Origin: DATJGR01 sp963787045
Lineage (GTDB): Bacteria; Pseudomonadota; Gammaproteobacteria; Pseudomonadales; Azotimanducaceae
DNA length: 64,000 nt
Direction of reading: 5' to 3'
Assembly (NCBI GenBank): GCA_963787045.1
Contig: CAWBBR010000017.1
Location: 186,001 to 250,000 of the forward strand
The position numbers were made by a program, and so were the translations under genes. Shown piece by piece: positions 17,653 through 26,177 of the stretch; position 1 is the first letter of the stretch; each line of letters begins with the position of its first letter. Below the pieces are notes generated by a model, which saw only the letters and a list, made by a program, of their open reading frames with translations, searched no databases and was not told where the DNA came from.

Positions 17653-18822
17653 ATGAATGCACCCGAATACACCTTGTTCGACACCGCGGTCGGCCGTTGC
17701 GGCATCGTCTGGGGCGAACGCGGCGTGCTCGGCTTCCTGCTGCCCGAAGGCGGCGAGGATAAAACGCGCGCGCGGTTGTTGAAGCGGTTGCCGAATGCGC
17801 AACAGGCAACGCCGCCCGCGGCGGTGCAGGCCGCGATCGACGACGTGATCGCGCTGCTGCGCGGTCAGCCGCGCGATCTTTCGAACATCGTGCTCGACAT
17901 GGACGGCGTGCCGTCGTTTCACCAACGGGTGTATGCGGTGGCGCGCACGATTCAGCCCGGTGCGACGTCGACGTACGGTGAAATCGCGACGCAACTCGGC
18001 GATCGTGGCGCGGCGCGCGCGGTCGGACAGGCGCTGGGTCGCAATCCGTTCCCGATCATCGTGCCGTGTCACCGCGTGCTTGCGGCCGGCGGTAAGGTCG
18101 GCGGTTTTTCCGCGAACGGCGGCATCACCACGAAGCTCAGATTGCTCACGATCGAGGGTGCGTACAGCAAGCCGCGCGATCTGTTCGACGGCGACGGCGC
18201 GTACGGCTTCGATCCGGTCGTTGCGGTGGAGCATCTGAAGGCCGCCGATCCGCCGTTCGCGCGCACGATCGATCGGGTCGGCAAATACGATCTCGAATTG
18301 AGGAACACGCCGAGTATCTTCGTCGCGTTGGCCGAAGCGATCGTGTACCAGCAGCTGCACGGCCGCGCCGCTGCAACGATCTTCGCGCGCGTGCGCGCGT
18401 TGTTTCCGAACGCGCATCAGGGGCCAACACCGGAACAGATCCTGCGGGCATCGGACGAGAAGCTGCGTGGCGCCGGGCTTTCGCAAGCGAAGATGCTGTC
18501 GCTGCGCGACCTCGCGCATCGCACGATCAGCGGAGAAGTTCCCACGCTGGCCGAAGCGCACGCGATGGATGACGCGGACCTCATCGATCGCCTGACGCAC
18601 GTGCGCGGCATCGGGCGCTGGACGGTGGAGATGCTGCTGATCTCTCGCCTCGGCCGACCGGACGTGCTGCCGGCAGACGACTTCGGTATTCGAAAAGGAT
18701 TCTCGGTGGCGTTCAGGAAGCGCGAAATGCCCACGCCGAAAGAGGTGCTGGCGCGCGGCGCGAAGTGGGCGCCTTACCGCACGGTCGCGAGTTGGTATCT
18801 GTGGCGCGCGGCAGAAGGTTGA
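17653..18822 (+). CDS. Ogt-AlkA fusion: O6-methylguanine-DNA methyltransferase joined to 3-methyladenine DNA glycosylase
   Basis: A 389-residue two-domain repair protein. Residues 1-170 form an Ogt domain: TYGEIATQLG, ARAVGQALGRNPFPIIVPCHRV with acceptor Cys139, then GFSANGGITTKLRLLTIEG. Residues about 195-389 form an HhH-GPD glycosylase: IFVALAEAIVYQQLHGRAA, hairpin THVRGIGRWTVEMLLI, and catalytic Asp in LPADDFGIRKG (342-343). There is no Ada regulatory zinc domain. One polypeptide would reverse O6-alkylguanine by suicide transfer and excise N3-alkyladenine, two main lesions of alkylating agents. It converges on the SRPBCC gene at 18833 with a ten-base gap. Confidence 0.9.
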   Translation: MNAPEYTLFDTAVGRCGIVWGERGVLGFLLPEGGEDKTRARLLKRLPNAQQATPPAAVQAAIDDVIALLRGQPRDLSNIVLDMDGVPSFHQRVYAVARTIQPGATSTYGEIATQLGDRGAARAVGQALGRNPFPIIVPCHRVLAAGGKVGGFSANGGITTKLRLLTIEGAYSKPRDLFDGDGAYGFDPVVAVEHLKAADPPFARTIDRVGKYDLELRNTPSIFVALAEAIVYQQLHGRAAATIFARVRALFPNAHQGPTPEQILRASDEKLRGAGLSQAKMLSLRDLAHRTISGEVPTLAEAHAMDDADLIDRLTHVRGIGRWTVEMLLISRLGRPDVLPADDFGIRKGFSVAFRKREMPTPKEVLARGAKWAPYRTVASWYLWRAAEG

Positions 18823-18832
18823 CGCGCTGAGG

Positions 18833-19264
18833 TCACGACGCGGCGGCGAGTCCGTCGAGTATTCCGGTCCAGCCCTGCCGCGTTCGGTCGACGAACTCCG
18901 GGAGCACACCCTGGTGTGTCAGCGTCAGTTCGCAGCCGGCACCGATTGCGACGATGTCGATGCTGACGCGGGTGAATTCCGCGGAGTACTGCGGCACGCC
19001 GAATTCGAACACGAGGCGGCGCGGCCGATCGATCTCGAGATACGTTCCGACGTGTTCGACGTCGACGCCGTCGCGGCGGTCTACGAAGCAGAAGCGTCCG
19101 CCGACGCGCGCATCGATCTCGGAACGCACCATGACGCCGGTTGGTGTTGCGAACAGGAATCGGGCGGCGCGTTTTGCATCGAGCCACGCGTCGAACACGC
19201 GTTCGGCGGATGCGTCGAAGCGGCGTCGTACCTGCACGCTTCCGGGCTGCGTGTCATTGCTCAT
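18833..19264 (-). CDS. SRPBCC/AHSA1-type domain protein
   Basis: A 143-residue helix-grip protein with RRRFDASAERVFDAWLDAKRAARFLF at the start, DARVGGRFCFVDRRDGVDVEHVGTYLEIDRPRRLVFEF in the middle, and the typical end GWTGILDGLAA. Its ATG overlaps the stop of the upstream ArsR gene (ATGA). Here the regulator comes first, the reverse of the module at 12.4-13.2 kb. The ligand is unknown. Confidence 0.87.
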   Translation of the reverse strand: MSNDTQPGSVQVRRRFDASAERVFDAWLDAKRAARFLFATPTGVMVRSEIDARVGGRFCFVDRRDGVDVEHVGTYLEIDRPRRLVFEFGVPQYSAEFTRVSIDIVAIGAGCELTLTHQGVLPEFVDRTRQGWTGILDGLAAAS

Positions 19265-19617
19265 CGTGTTCTCCCTTTCTTGCGTCGCGAAGGTGTGACG
19301 CGATCTTCGGCCTTCAACAGCGCATCGAGCGCGTCGAGGCGCGCGTTCCAGAGCGCGCGCTGCGTTTCGATCCAGTTCGCCGCCTCGTCGAGCGGCTTCG
19401 GGTTGATCGACAACAGATGCTCGCGGCCGGAACGCCTCCGCCGCACCAGCCGCGCGCGTTCCAGAATGCGGATGTGCTTCGAAACCGAATTGAGCGACAT
19501 CGAAAACGGCCGCGCGAGATCGGTCACGCGCGTCTCGCCGGCCGCGAGTTTGTGCAGGATCGCGCGTCGTGTGGGATCGGCGATCGCCATGAGCGTGTGA
19601 TTCAGTGTCGCGGGCAT
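19261..19617 (-). CDS. ArsR-family transcriptional regulator
   Basis: A 118-residue winged helix protein: LMAIADPTRRAILHKLAAGE, recognition region FSMSLNSVSKHIRILERARLV, and the C-terminal DALDALLKAEDRV helix. There is no metal-binding cysteine pair. It is translationally coupled to the following SRPBCC gene. An imperfect inverted repeat ten bases upstream of the start codon is the probable operator. Confidence 0.88.
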   Translation of the reverse strand: MPATLNHTLMAIADPTRRAILHKLAAGETRVTDLARPFSMSLNSVSKHIRILERARLVRRRRSGREHLLSINPKPLDEAANWIETQRALWNARLDALDALLKAEDRVTPSRRKKGRTR

Positions 19618-19626
19618 CGCGATTCA

Positions 19627-19650
19627 ATATTCATCCGATTGGGTGAATAT
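19627..19650. promoter_or_regulatory. Inverted repeat, putative ArsR operator
   Basis: Ten-base arms ATATTCATCC and GGGTGAATAT flank a GATT spacer, with one mismatch between the arms. The site lies just upstream of the ArsR start at 19617. Its sequence differs from the palindrome at 13248, so the two ArsR modules should have separate specificities. Binding is inferred. Confidence 0.6.
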
Positions 19651-19689
19651 CGGCGACCGCGACGTGCCAGTCAAGCCTTCGGGAACAAC

Positions 19690-20160
19690 TCAGGTGGAGG
19701 CGTTGGGACGTGCGGTGACGTGCCAGTAGCGCACATCAGGCGGCGCCCCGCCCGCGGGCGCGCTCAACTGATATTTCGCCGCATACGCGGCCTGCACGCC
19801 AGCGATGACCGTGGGGTCGTCGAGCGGCACGAGCCGCACTGCGTAGGCTTTGTCGCCGATGCGAAGGTGCACGTCCGGATTCTTATCGACCCAACCCGGC
19901 CAGTGTTTCGTTTTCGGCATGCTCGCACCGACGTACAACTGACCGTCCACCTGCGCGCACCAGATCGTCACCGCGTGCGGAATCAGATACGGCGTGTGCA
20001 CCTGCACCGCGATCTCTTTGTCGTCGTCGGTGAATCGCCAGTCGGCGGGAACCGGCGTGTCGACGCCACCGAGCAGGATTCCTGCGCGCGTATCGTGCGG
20101 GCCGCAACCCGCGAGGAGCAGTACGAAGCAGGCGGCGAAGATCGTCGATGTGATTTTCAT
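19690..20160 (-). CDS. Putative lipoprotein, split-barrel-like, function unknown
   Basis: A 156-residue precursor with a lipobox (FVLLLAGC, Cys at residue 19). The core IAVQVHTPYLIPHAVTIWCAQVDGQLYVGASMPKTKHW, with HLRIGDKAYAVRLVPLDD, resembles the flavin-binding split-barrel (PNPOx/F420-reductase-like) fold, although no cofactor residues can be confirmed. It is downstream of, and on the same strand as, the MaoC-like gene. Function is not assignable. Confidence 0.6.
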   Translation of the reverse strand: MKITSTIFAACFVLLLAGCGPHDTRAGILLGGVDTPVPADWRFTDDDKEIAVQVHTPYLIPHAVTIWCAQVDGQLYVGASMPKTKHWPGWVDKNPDVHLRIGDKAYAVRLVPLDDPTVIAGVQAAYAAKYQLSAPAGGAPPDVRYWHVTARPNAST

Positions 20161-20173
20161 GAATTCCCCCGAA

Positions 20174-20980
20174 TCAGTGTGACTTTGCAACCTGGTAGAT
20201 CGCGGTGTGGCGGATGCTGGCGATCGGTGATCCCGCACCATCCCGAATGTCGACGTCGTTGACGATGTATTGATGGTGCTTGCGCTCGAATGCGTCGACG
20301 CAGCGACCGGCAACCGTGAGGTTCTGTCCGACCCGCGCGTCGCGGCGATGCTGGATGCGGCTTTCGGTGTGAATCGCCGGTCCGTAGCTGAACGAATGAT
20401 GCAGCCAGTAAATCGGCTGATTGGCGTACCACGCCGGGTGGATGCGCGCGTTCTCGCCGTAAAAGCACGCCAGCGTTTCGTTCTGCTTGTCGCGCGCGAA
20501 CGCCTCTGCATCGTCGCGCGAGAGCGGCACCAGACGCGTGCGCAACTCCTGCCCAACCGGTACGTTCTGCGGCGTGAGGCGCGGCAACGGATCGGCGGCG
20601 GGTTCGGGCGCCTTGTGCAGCGGAACGGCGAGTTCGCCCAACCACGGCGCATCGCCCAGTCCGATGTGTCCTTCGATACGAACACGCGCATCGTCGCCGC
20701 GCACCTCGAACGTGCCGTCAGCCGCCACGCTGATGTTCAATCGGTCATTCGGGAACACCGGCCGTCGAAAGGCAACGTCGGTCCAGCCGTGGTCGAGCCA
20801 TTCCATGCCGGCCGCGTCGATGATCGAGGCGGCGCACCAACCATAGATCGTCGCGCCGCCGACGAGCGCGGCGCGAAACCCATAGTCGCGGGCACCATCG
20901 CTCGAGTGGATCGGATTGCCGGGATTCGGCGCATCGGCTTCGGGCATTGCGGCGACGATCGTGCGTTCGACCGCCCGCAC
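20174..20980 (-). CDS. MaoC-like double hot-dog protein (acyl-CoA hydratase-related)
   Basis: A 268-residue protein with two hot-dog halves. The first holds NPIHSSDGARDYGFRAALVGGATIYGW, resembling the D-x-N-P-x-H hydratase motif, but the usual Asp position is occupied by Pro. The second half contains SYGPAIHTESRIQHRRDARVGQNLTV and ends RHTAIYQV. It lies two bases from the CoA-transferase gene. Such transferase-plus-hydratase pairs act in C4/C5 dicarboxylate CoA pathways (for example mesaconyl-CoA), which is a possible but unproven role. The missing Asp argues for a changed activity. Confidence 0.7.
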   Translation of the reverse strand: MRAVERTIVAAMPEADAPNPGNPIHSSDGARDYGFRAALVGGATIYGWCAASIIDAAGMEWLDHGWTDVAFRRPVFPNDRLNISVAADGTFEVRGDDARVRIEGHIGLGDAPWLGELAVPLHKAPEPAADPLPRLTPQNVPVGQELRTRLVPLSRDDAEAFARDKQNETLACFYGENARIHPAWYANQPIYWLHHSFSYGPAIHTESRIQHRRDARVGQNLTVAGRCVDAFERKHHQYIVNDVDIRDGAGSPIASIRHTAIYQVAKSH

Positions 20981-20982
20981 GA

Positions 20983-22182
20983 TCAGACGACCGCTTCGGC
21001 GCGAAGCGCTTCGATGTCGGAACGCGAGTAGCCGAGCTCGGTCAGGATTTCGTCGGTGTGTTCACCGAGTTTCGGCGGCGCGCGCAACGGCGCCGGTCCG
21101 TCGGGCGTCGCGACATAACCGCTGCCGACGACGCGCACGCGCTTGCCCGGCTTCATCGGCGAATCGATCTCGACCAATGCGGTGCGGCCCTGGAACTGCG
21201 GGTCTGCCGTTACCGACGCGAAATCGCGAATCTCTGCCACGGGTACTCCGGCCTCGATCAATCGATCGAGCCACACCTGAGTCGTCGCGCGCGCGAACAG
21301 ACTCGTCAGCAATTCGTTTACGGCCGGCGTATTCGCAATGCGCGCATCGTTCGAACTGAACCGCGCGTCCTGATACCGATCGATGCAGCCGAGCACGTCG
21401 AACAGTTTCTGAACCTGCAGTTCCTTCAGCGCGACGACCTGGATGTGGCCATCGGCGGTCGCGAAGACGTTTGCAGTGGGCGCGCGCGTCGGCGAGCGAT
21501 TGCCGAACAGTTCCGGTTGCACGCCGTTGACGAGGAAGCCGCTGACCTGCGGTGCCTGCATCACCATCGCGGTATCCATCATCGCGACGTCGAGGCGTTG
21601 ACCTTCGCCGCTCACGCTGCGGCGATACAGCGCGGCCGAGATCGCGAACGCCGTGTTCAACGCGGTGGCCATGTCGACCGGCATGTAGCCGGTGCGCGTC
21701 GGTCCGGTTTCGGGATGACCGGTGATCGCCATCATGCCGCTGGCCGCTTGAATCGCGCCGTCGTAAGCCGCGTAGCCGGACTTCGGGCCACTCTGCCCGT
21801 AGCCCGAAATCGAGCAATAGACGAGATTCGGTTTCAACGCGGCGAACGTCGCATAGTCGAAACCGAGCCGTTGCATGACGCCGGGCGTGAAGTTCTCGAC
21901 CACCACGTCGGCGGTGCGAACCAACGCCTGCACGATGGCGCGCGCTTGCGGCGCCTTGAGGTTCAGCGAAAGGCTGCGTTTGCCGATGTTGCACGTCAGG
22001 AACGACGGCGACATGCCGGCGTCGTCGCTGCCAGGCATGAGCCCGCGGGTTTGATCGCCGGTGCCGGGCTGTTCGATCTTGATGACGTCGGCGCCGAGTT
22101 GCGCGAGCTGCTGCGTCGCGAACGGGCCGGCGAGTACTTGTGTGAAATCGATGACTCGAATGCCGTCGAACGCGCGCGCCAA
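20983..22182 (-). CDS. Family III (CaiB/BaiF) CoA-transferase
   Basis: About 399 residues. The N-terminal RVIDFTQVLAGPFATQQLAQLGADVIKIEQPGTGD is the family signature. The catalytic Asp is expected in GYAAYDGAIQAASGMMA, and SGEGQRLDVAMMDT follows. It moves CoA between carboxylic acids through an aspartyl thioester. No ATG is available. I chose the TTG at 22182, which sits 13 bases after the stop of the ParA gene; a TTG at 22263 would give an N-terminal extension overlapping that gene. It is cotranscribed with the MaoC-like gene downstream. Confidence 0.86.
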   Translation of the reverse strand: MARAFDGIRVIDFTQVLAGPFATQQLAQLGADVIKIEQPGTGDQTRGLMPGSDDAGMSPSFLTCNIGKRSLSLNLKAPQARAIVQALVRTADVVVENFTPGVMQRLGFDYATFAALKPNLVYCSISGYGQSGPKSGYAAYDGAIQAASGMMAITGHPETGPTRTGYMPVDMATALNTAFAISAALYRRSVSGEGQRLDVAMMDTAMVMQAPQVSGFLVNGVQPELFGNRSPTRAPTANVFATADGHIQVVALKELQVQKLFDVLGCIDRYQDARFSSNDARIANTPAVNELLTSLFARATTQVWLDRLIEAGVPVAEIRDFASVTADPQFQGRTALVEIDSPMKPGKRVRVVGSGYVATPDGPAPLRAPPKLGEHTDEILTELGYSRSDIEALRAEAVV

Positions 22183-22195
22183 GAAAGGATGCTCT

Positions 22196-23012
22196 TCAGG
22201 AATCGCGCTTGATGAAAGCCGAAACTCCGAAGAGACGCAATGGAGGTTCCTGTTCTGCCGCAACGGCGACCGGTTCCACCTCGGCGTCGGCGGACGCTTC
22301 GTCGGCCGGCACGGGTTCCGCTGCTGCGGCTTCGGTCCAGGGGGTTTCGCCGGCCGGTACTTTGCCGTCTTCGAGCCACCCGATCAGCGATTCCCAGTGC
22401 GCCTTGATCGACGCGAAACCGCGACCCCTTCATTTCATGGAGGCCGACGCCCGTTTCCGCGGACCGGATGTAGTTCTGCGAATCGCGCAATACCGCGACG
22501 ACCGGGATCTTCATCGCATTGAGGAAGCGCATCAGCGAGCGGAAGATCACGGTGTTGGGTTTGACCCGGTTCGCGACCACGGCCATGCGGTTCTCGGTGC
22601 GTTGAATCTTCGCGTGCAGCAGCAGATCCGCGATGCAACGCGTTACGGCTTGAATGTCGATGTCGGACGGCAACACCGGAATCAGTATGCGATGGGCGTC
22701 GCGGGTGAATTCGACATATTGGTGCTTGTTGATGGCCGCCGGGGTGTCGACGACGATGCGTTCCACCTCGTTCGGAATCCGCATCGCGAACGTCCGCGTG
22801 ACTTTGGCGGGCACGTTGAACGGCGAAACACCGTGGATGCGCGCCATGGTTTCGGTGCGCTTGGCGAGCCAGCGCGTGCTCGACGCTTGCGCATCCTGAT
22901 CCTGAAGTGCGGGAAATTGGCCGCGAGCGGCATAGAAGGCTGCGAGGTTCGTCGCAATCGTGGTCTTGCCGGAACCGCCTTTCGGGTTCAACACCACGAT
23001 TTTGAGGGCCAC
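22196..23012 (-). CDS. Orphan ParA/MinD-family P-loop ATPase
   Basis: About 271 residues. The deviant Walker A motif is NPKGGSGKTTIATNLA with the signature Lys. Walker A' is QDQDAQASSTRW and Walker B is VERIVVDTPAAI. The frame breaks at the CCCC run 22425-22428. Deleting one base yields GLHEMKGRGFASIKAHWESLIGWLEDG and an acidic Ala/Glu tail that stops at 22196. No ParB gene or parS-like site is adjacent, so it is probably a cargo-positioning ATPase rather than a chromosome partition protein. It precedes the CoA-transferase gene by 13 bases. Confidence 0.82.
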
Positions 23013-23237
23013 TTCGAGCTCTGTGCATTACACGCGTGCAGGACGCTATCGCACCGCCGCGCCTATATGCAACCGTCGGCCGCGCGCAATGCCGACCGCT
23101 CCGCGAGCGGGACGAGACGCACGTCGTGGGCGTCTCGACGCCCTGCTGCGGACAGGACTAAGATCGGTTGGTGCGCGGCATGTCGCCCGCACATTGCAAC
23201 CCACCGGGAGCGATAGCCCTGGTGAAGGAGATTCGAA

Positions 23238-23702
23238 ATGTTCATGTACCACCGTGCGTGGCGTCACGCCTATGCCGCCGGTTGCTGGGAACGCGCCCAC
23301 GCCGAAGCAAATGCGCGACAAGGCCATCGCAACCACTCGATGTTCAGCTGGTCGTCAGGACCTACGTTCGGCGTTCGCCGACCGTTGCGTCATCTGGCAT
23401 GGAAGCTGAACTTGAGCGAAGCGCAGGTTCGCGACGTCGTAGACGTGCTCGATCGATTGAAGACCGCCTACAACCAGGCGCGACTCGATCAGGACCGATC
23501 CACCTCCGAAGTCGCCGCTGCGTTCACCGATGCCGAGTTCAATGCGGAGCGCGTGACCGCCGCATTGGCGAATCGCACTCGGGCGACCGAAGTTCTGAAC
23601 GTCGATCTGCTCGCGGCAACGCGTCGCATCTTCGAACTGCTGAACGAAGAGCAACGGCGCGAGTTTGCCTATCTACTGCGCTCCGGCGCGTTCGTACTGT
23701 AG
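23238..23702 (+). CDS. Spy/CpxP-like helical protein without signal peptide
   Basis: A 154-residue, mostly helical protein. The pattern LNLSEAQVRDVVDVLDRLKTAYNQARLD then RSTSEVAAAFTDAEFNAERV and LLNEEQRREFAYLLRSG is that of the LTxxQ/heavy-metal-resistance superfamily of periplasmic chaperones. Here the N-terminus is His/Arg rich with no secretion signal, so it may work in the cytoplasm. A strong AGGAG ribosome site precedes the ATG. The role is unknown. Confidence 0.68.
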   Translation: MFMYHRAWRHAYAAGCWERAHAEANARQGHRNHSMFSWSSGPTFGVRRPLRHLAWKLNLSEAQVRDVVDVLDRLKTAYNQARLDQDRSTSEVAAAFTDAEFNAERVTAALANRTRATEVLNVDLLAATRRIFELLNEEQRREFAYLLRSGAFVL

Positions 23703-23712
23703 AGCTGGACTT

Positions 23713-23734
23713 GGGGGCGGCCGCGGCCGCCCCC
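23713..23734. terminator. GC-rich perfect palindrome between convergent genes
   Basis: Eleven-base arms GGGGGCGGCCG and CGGCCGCCCCC form an uninterrupted 22-bp palindrome 11 bases past the Spy-like stop codon and 21 bases before the stop of the convergent ketoacyl synthase gene. It is symmetrical and so could act for both genes. A T-run is lacking, so it is a weak intrinsic terminator at best. Confidence 0.5.
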
Positions 23735-23754
23735 GATTCATTCCGTTGGGAATG

Positions 23755-24873
23755 TCAGCGCTTCTGTAGGACTAAGCTGCCGATCGAATAACCGGCGCCG
23801 AACGAGCAGATCACGCCGCGATCGCCCGCTTTCAGGTCTTCGTGGTGCTGTGCGAACGCAATGATCGATCCGGCCGATGCGGTGTTGGCGTATCGATCGA
23901 GCACGATCGGCGCGACGTCGTCGGACGGGTCGGTGCCGAGCAGCTTGCGCGTGATCAGCTGATTCATGTTCAGGTTGGCCTGGTGCAACCACCAGCGTCG
24001 GATGTCGCCCACACCGAGACCGACCGCGGCGACCTGCGCCTCGAGGTGCGCCGCCGCCATTGGACAGACTTCCTTGAACACCTTGCGGCCGTTCTGATGG
24101 AACAGTCGATCGGCGTCGTACGGGTCACCACCCTCGGCGCGGCCGACGTAGCCGAAGTTCGAGCGGATGTTGTTCGAGTATTGCGTGACCGCTTTCGTGC
24201 CGAGAATCCGATAGCTATGTTTCGAATGGCACGTCGACTCGTTCTCGAGCACCACGGCGGTTGCGACGTCGCCGAAGATGAAGTGGCTGTCGCGGTCGCA
24301 GTAGTTCACTTGCGGCGACGTGAGTTCCGGATTGATCACCAGCACGCCGCGCGCGCTGCCCGCCGCGAGCGCGTCGTACGCGCGATGCAAGCCGAATGTG
24401 GCGGCCGAACACGCAACCAGCATGTCGAACCCGAAACCGACGATCCCGAGCGCGCCCTGCACTTCGATCGCGATCGCCGGATACGAGCGTTCGGTATACG
24501 CGCACGACACGATCACCATGTCGATGTCGGCCGCGGTCTTGCCTGCAGCGGCGAGTGCCTTGCGCGCGGCATGCAACGACATTTCCGCCTGGTGCGAAAT
24601 CTCGTCTTCGGAGCGACGCGCGATGCGCGGCCGCATGCAATCGGGATCGAGGATGCCGTCTTTCACATACGCGAAGCGGCTCTTGATGCCGGACGCTTTC
24701 TCGATGAACTCCGCGCTGGAATGCGGTTTCGCTTCAATGGTGCCGCGCGCGATCTCGGAATCGTGTTCGGCGTTGAATTTGTCGGCATAGCGGTTGTAGC
24801 TCGCTACCAGCTCGTCGTTGCTGATCGCGTTGGGCGGCGTCCACTCGCCGACGCCGCTGATGACTATCGCCAT
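23755..24873 (-). CDS. Beta-ketoacyl-ACP synthase III-like (PA3286/FabH2 type)
   Basis: A 372-residue thiolase-fold enzyme. The active-site triad is visible as Cys155 (MLVACSAATFG), His297 (WLHQANLNMN) and Asn330 (RYANTASAGS). It is longer than housekeeping FabH and resembles the Pseudomonas PA3286-type enzyme, which condenses medium-chain acyl-CoA with malonyl-ACP and diverts beta-oxidation products to synthesis. It starts ten bases after the stop of the upstream SDR gene, so both are probably cotranscribed. Confidence 0.85.
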   Translation of the reverse strand: MAIVISGVGEWTPPNAISNDELVASYNRYADKFNAEHDSEIARGTIEAKPHSSAEFIEKASGIKSRFAYVKDGILDPDCMRPRIARRSEDEISHQAEMSLHAARKALAAAGKTAADIDMVIVSCAYTERSYPAIAIEVQGALGIVGFGFDMLVACSAATFGLHRAYDALAAGSARGVLVINPELTSPQVNYCDRDSHFIFGDVATAVVLENESTCHSKHSYRILGTKAVTQYSNNIRSNFGYVGRAEGGDPYDADRLFHQNGRKVFKEVCPMAAAHLEAQVAAVGLGVGDIRRWWLHQANLNMNQLITRKLLGTDPSDDVAPIVLDRYANTASAGSIIAFAQHHEDLKAGDRGVICSFGAGYSIGSLVLQKR

Positions 24874-24882
24874 GTGCTTCCC

Positions 24883-25742
24883 CTAAAGCGTGATGCCGAA
24901 GCGGTCGTGATACCAGGTGTTGTATTCCTGGTCGCTCACATCGCCGCCCATGCGAACCCATTCTTCGTCGCTGATCTTCGGCCGCCCTGTCGCCAGTCCA
25001 TGTGCGTCATTTCCCACCGGCCAGCGCAATCGGTACGTCGGACGTCGTGATCGCTTCGAGAATGGCTTTTGCGACCTGGTCCGGTTGAGCCGCGACTTTG
25101 AAGCCGGCGGCGAACAGCTTGCCGTTGCGCCGCATGATCGGCTGATACGGCGACGTCTTGTCGTAGCGCGTCGTCTCCGCCGAGTTCTCGAAGATGTTCG
25201 TCATGATGACGCCGGGTTCGACGTTGACGACGCGAACGCCGAAGCGATACACCTCGTGGGCGAGCGCTTCGCCGAGACACTCGAGTGCCCACTTCGACGC
25301 CGAATACGCGACTTGGTTCGGTGTCGCGATGAGACCCGCGATCGACGTGATGTTCACGATCGCGCCGGTGCCGACGTTCGCGCATGCTCGGCAGCACGGC
25401 CTGGATACAGCGCACTGCGCCGAAGTAGTTGGTCTCGAACATCTGCCGATGCTCGGCTTCCGGCGTCAACTCGAGCGGCGATGCACCACCGATCCCGGCG
25501 TTGTTGATGAGCGCGTCGACCGCGCCGACTTTCGCGAACGCGCGATCGCAGGAGTCCTGCGACGTGACGTCGAGTTCGATGACTTCGACCGGCAATCGAC
25601 CCTTAGTGGCTGCATCGCGCAGCGATTGTGCTTTGGCGAGGTTGCGCATGCCGGCGAACACGCGATAACCGTTTGCCGCGAGGTGCAGGCTGGTGGCGTA
25701 ACCGATGCCGGTGCTCGTGCCGGTGACGACGGCGGTTTTCAT
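24883..25742 (-). CDS. Short-chain dehydrogenase/reductase
   Basis: About 285 residues. The cofactor motif is TGTSTGIGYA, NNAG lies near residue 85, and the catalytic Ser and Tyr-x-x-x-Lys are in ITSIAGLIATPNQVAYSASKWAL. Two frame breaks occur: an extra base near 25375 (after QAVLPSMRE), and an extra base in the TTT run at 25010-25012. The second correction extends the C-terminus through RPKISDEEWVRMGGDVSDQEYNTWYHDR to a TAG at 24883. A role in acyl-chain processing with the adjacent ketoacyl synthase is inferred from linkage. Confidence 0.82.
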
Positions 25743-25872
25743 CGTTGAATCCAGACTGAATGGGTAAATGACCATGCCGCTATTAACTCTGACGTGCAAG
25801 CTATTGAGGAGCATGTACTTTTGTCGCACGCAGGATATATTACGGCGGTCCTGACGGGCGACACGGTGATTA

Positions 25873-26088
25873 ATGGACGAACAATCGGTTGTCAGCACGC
25901 GAGAACTGCTGGACGCGCGTTCGGGAGACGAACGCAGAGCGGCTGCGGATCGGCGTCGGGGGAATCACAGGCTACGAGAACTGAATGCGCGTCGAGACGG
26001 TGAAGAGACCGATCGTCGGCGTCGCGAACGCCGCGCAAAGGGGATGATGTCGCGATTGAGTTTTCTCTGGCGCTGGACGAAGAGCTAA
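25873..26088 (+). CDS. Small Arg-rich protein, hypothetical
   Basis: A 71-residue open frame, MDEQSVVSTRELL followed by repeated DRRRG, RRDGEE and DRRRRERR blocks. Such Arg-repeat small proteins are common in gammaproteobacteria, but I recognise no family. The ribosome site is weak. The stretch from 25743 to 26177 otherwise holds no other gene I can support. Confidence 0.4.
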   Translation: MDEQSVVSTRELLDARSGDERRAAADRRRGNHRLRELNARRDGEETDRRRRERRAKGMMSRLSFLWRWTKS

Positions 26089-26177
26089 CAGGCGTTTCAT
26101 TTTCGCGAACCTCGCCGACAAGCTGCAGCGGCGATGCGTCGGGGAGTAGCATTCCGTCAATTTGTTGGGAGCGATTT

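Noticed and set aside
22196..23012. ParA as evidence of plasmid or chromosome origin region
   Set aside because: No ParB, no parS-like repeats, no DnaA boxes or replication gene nearby.
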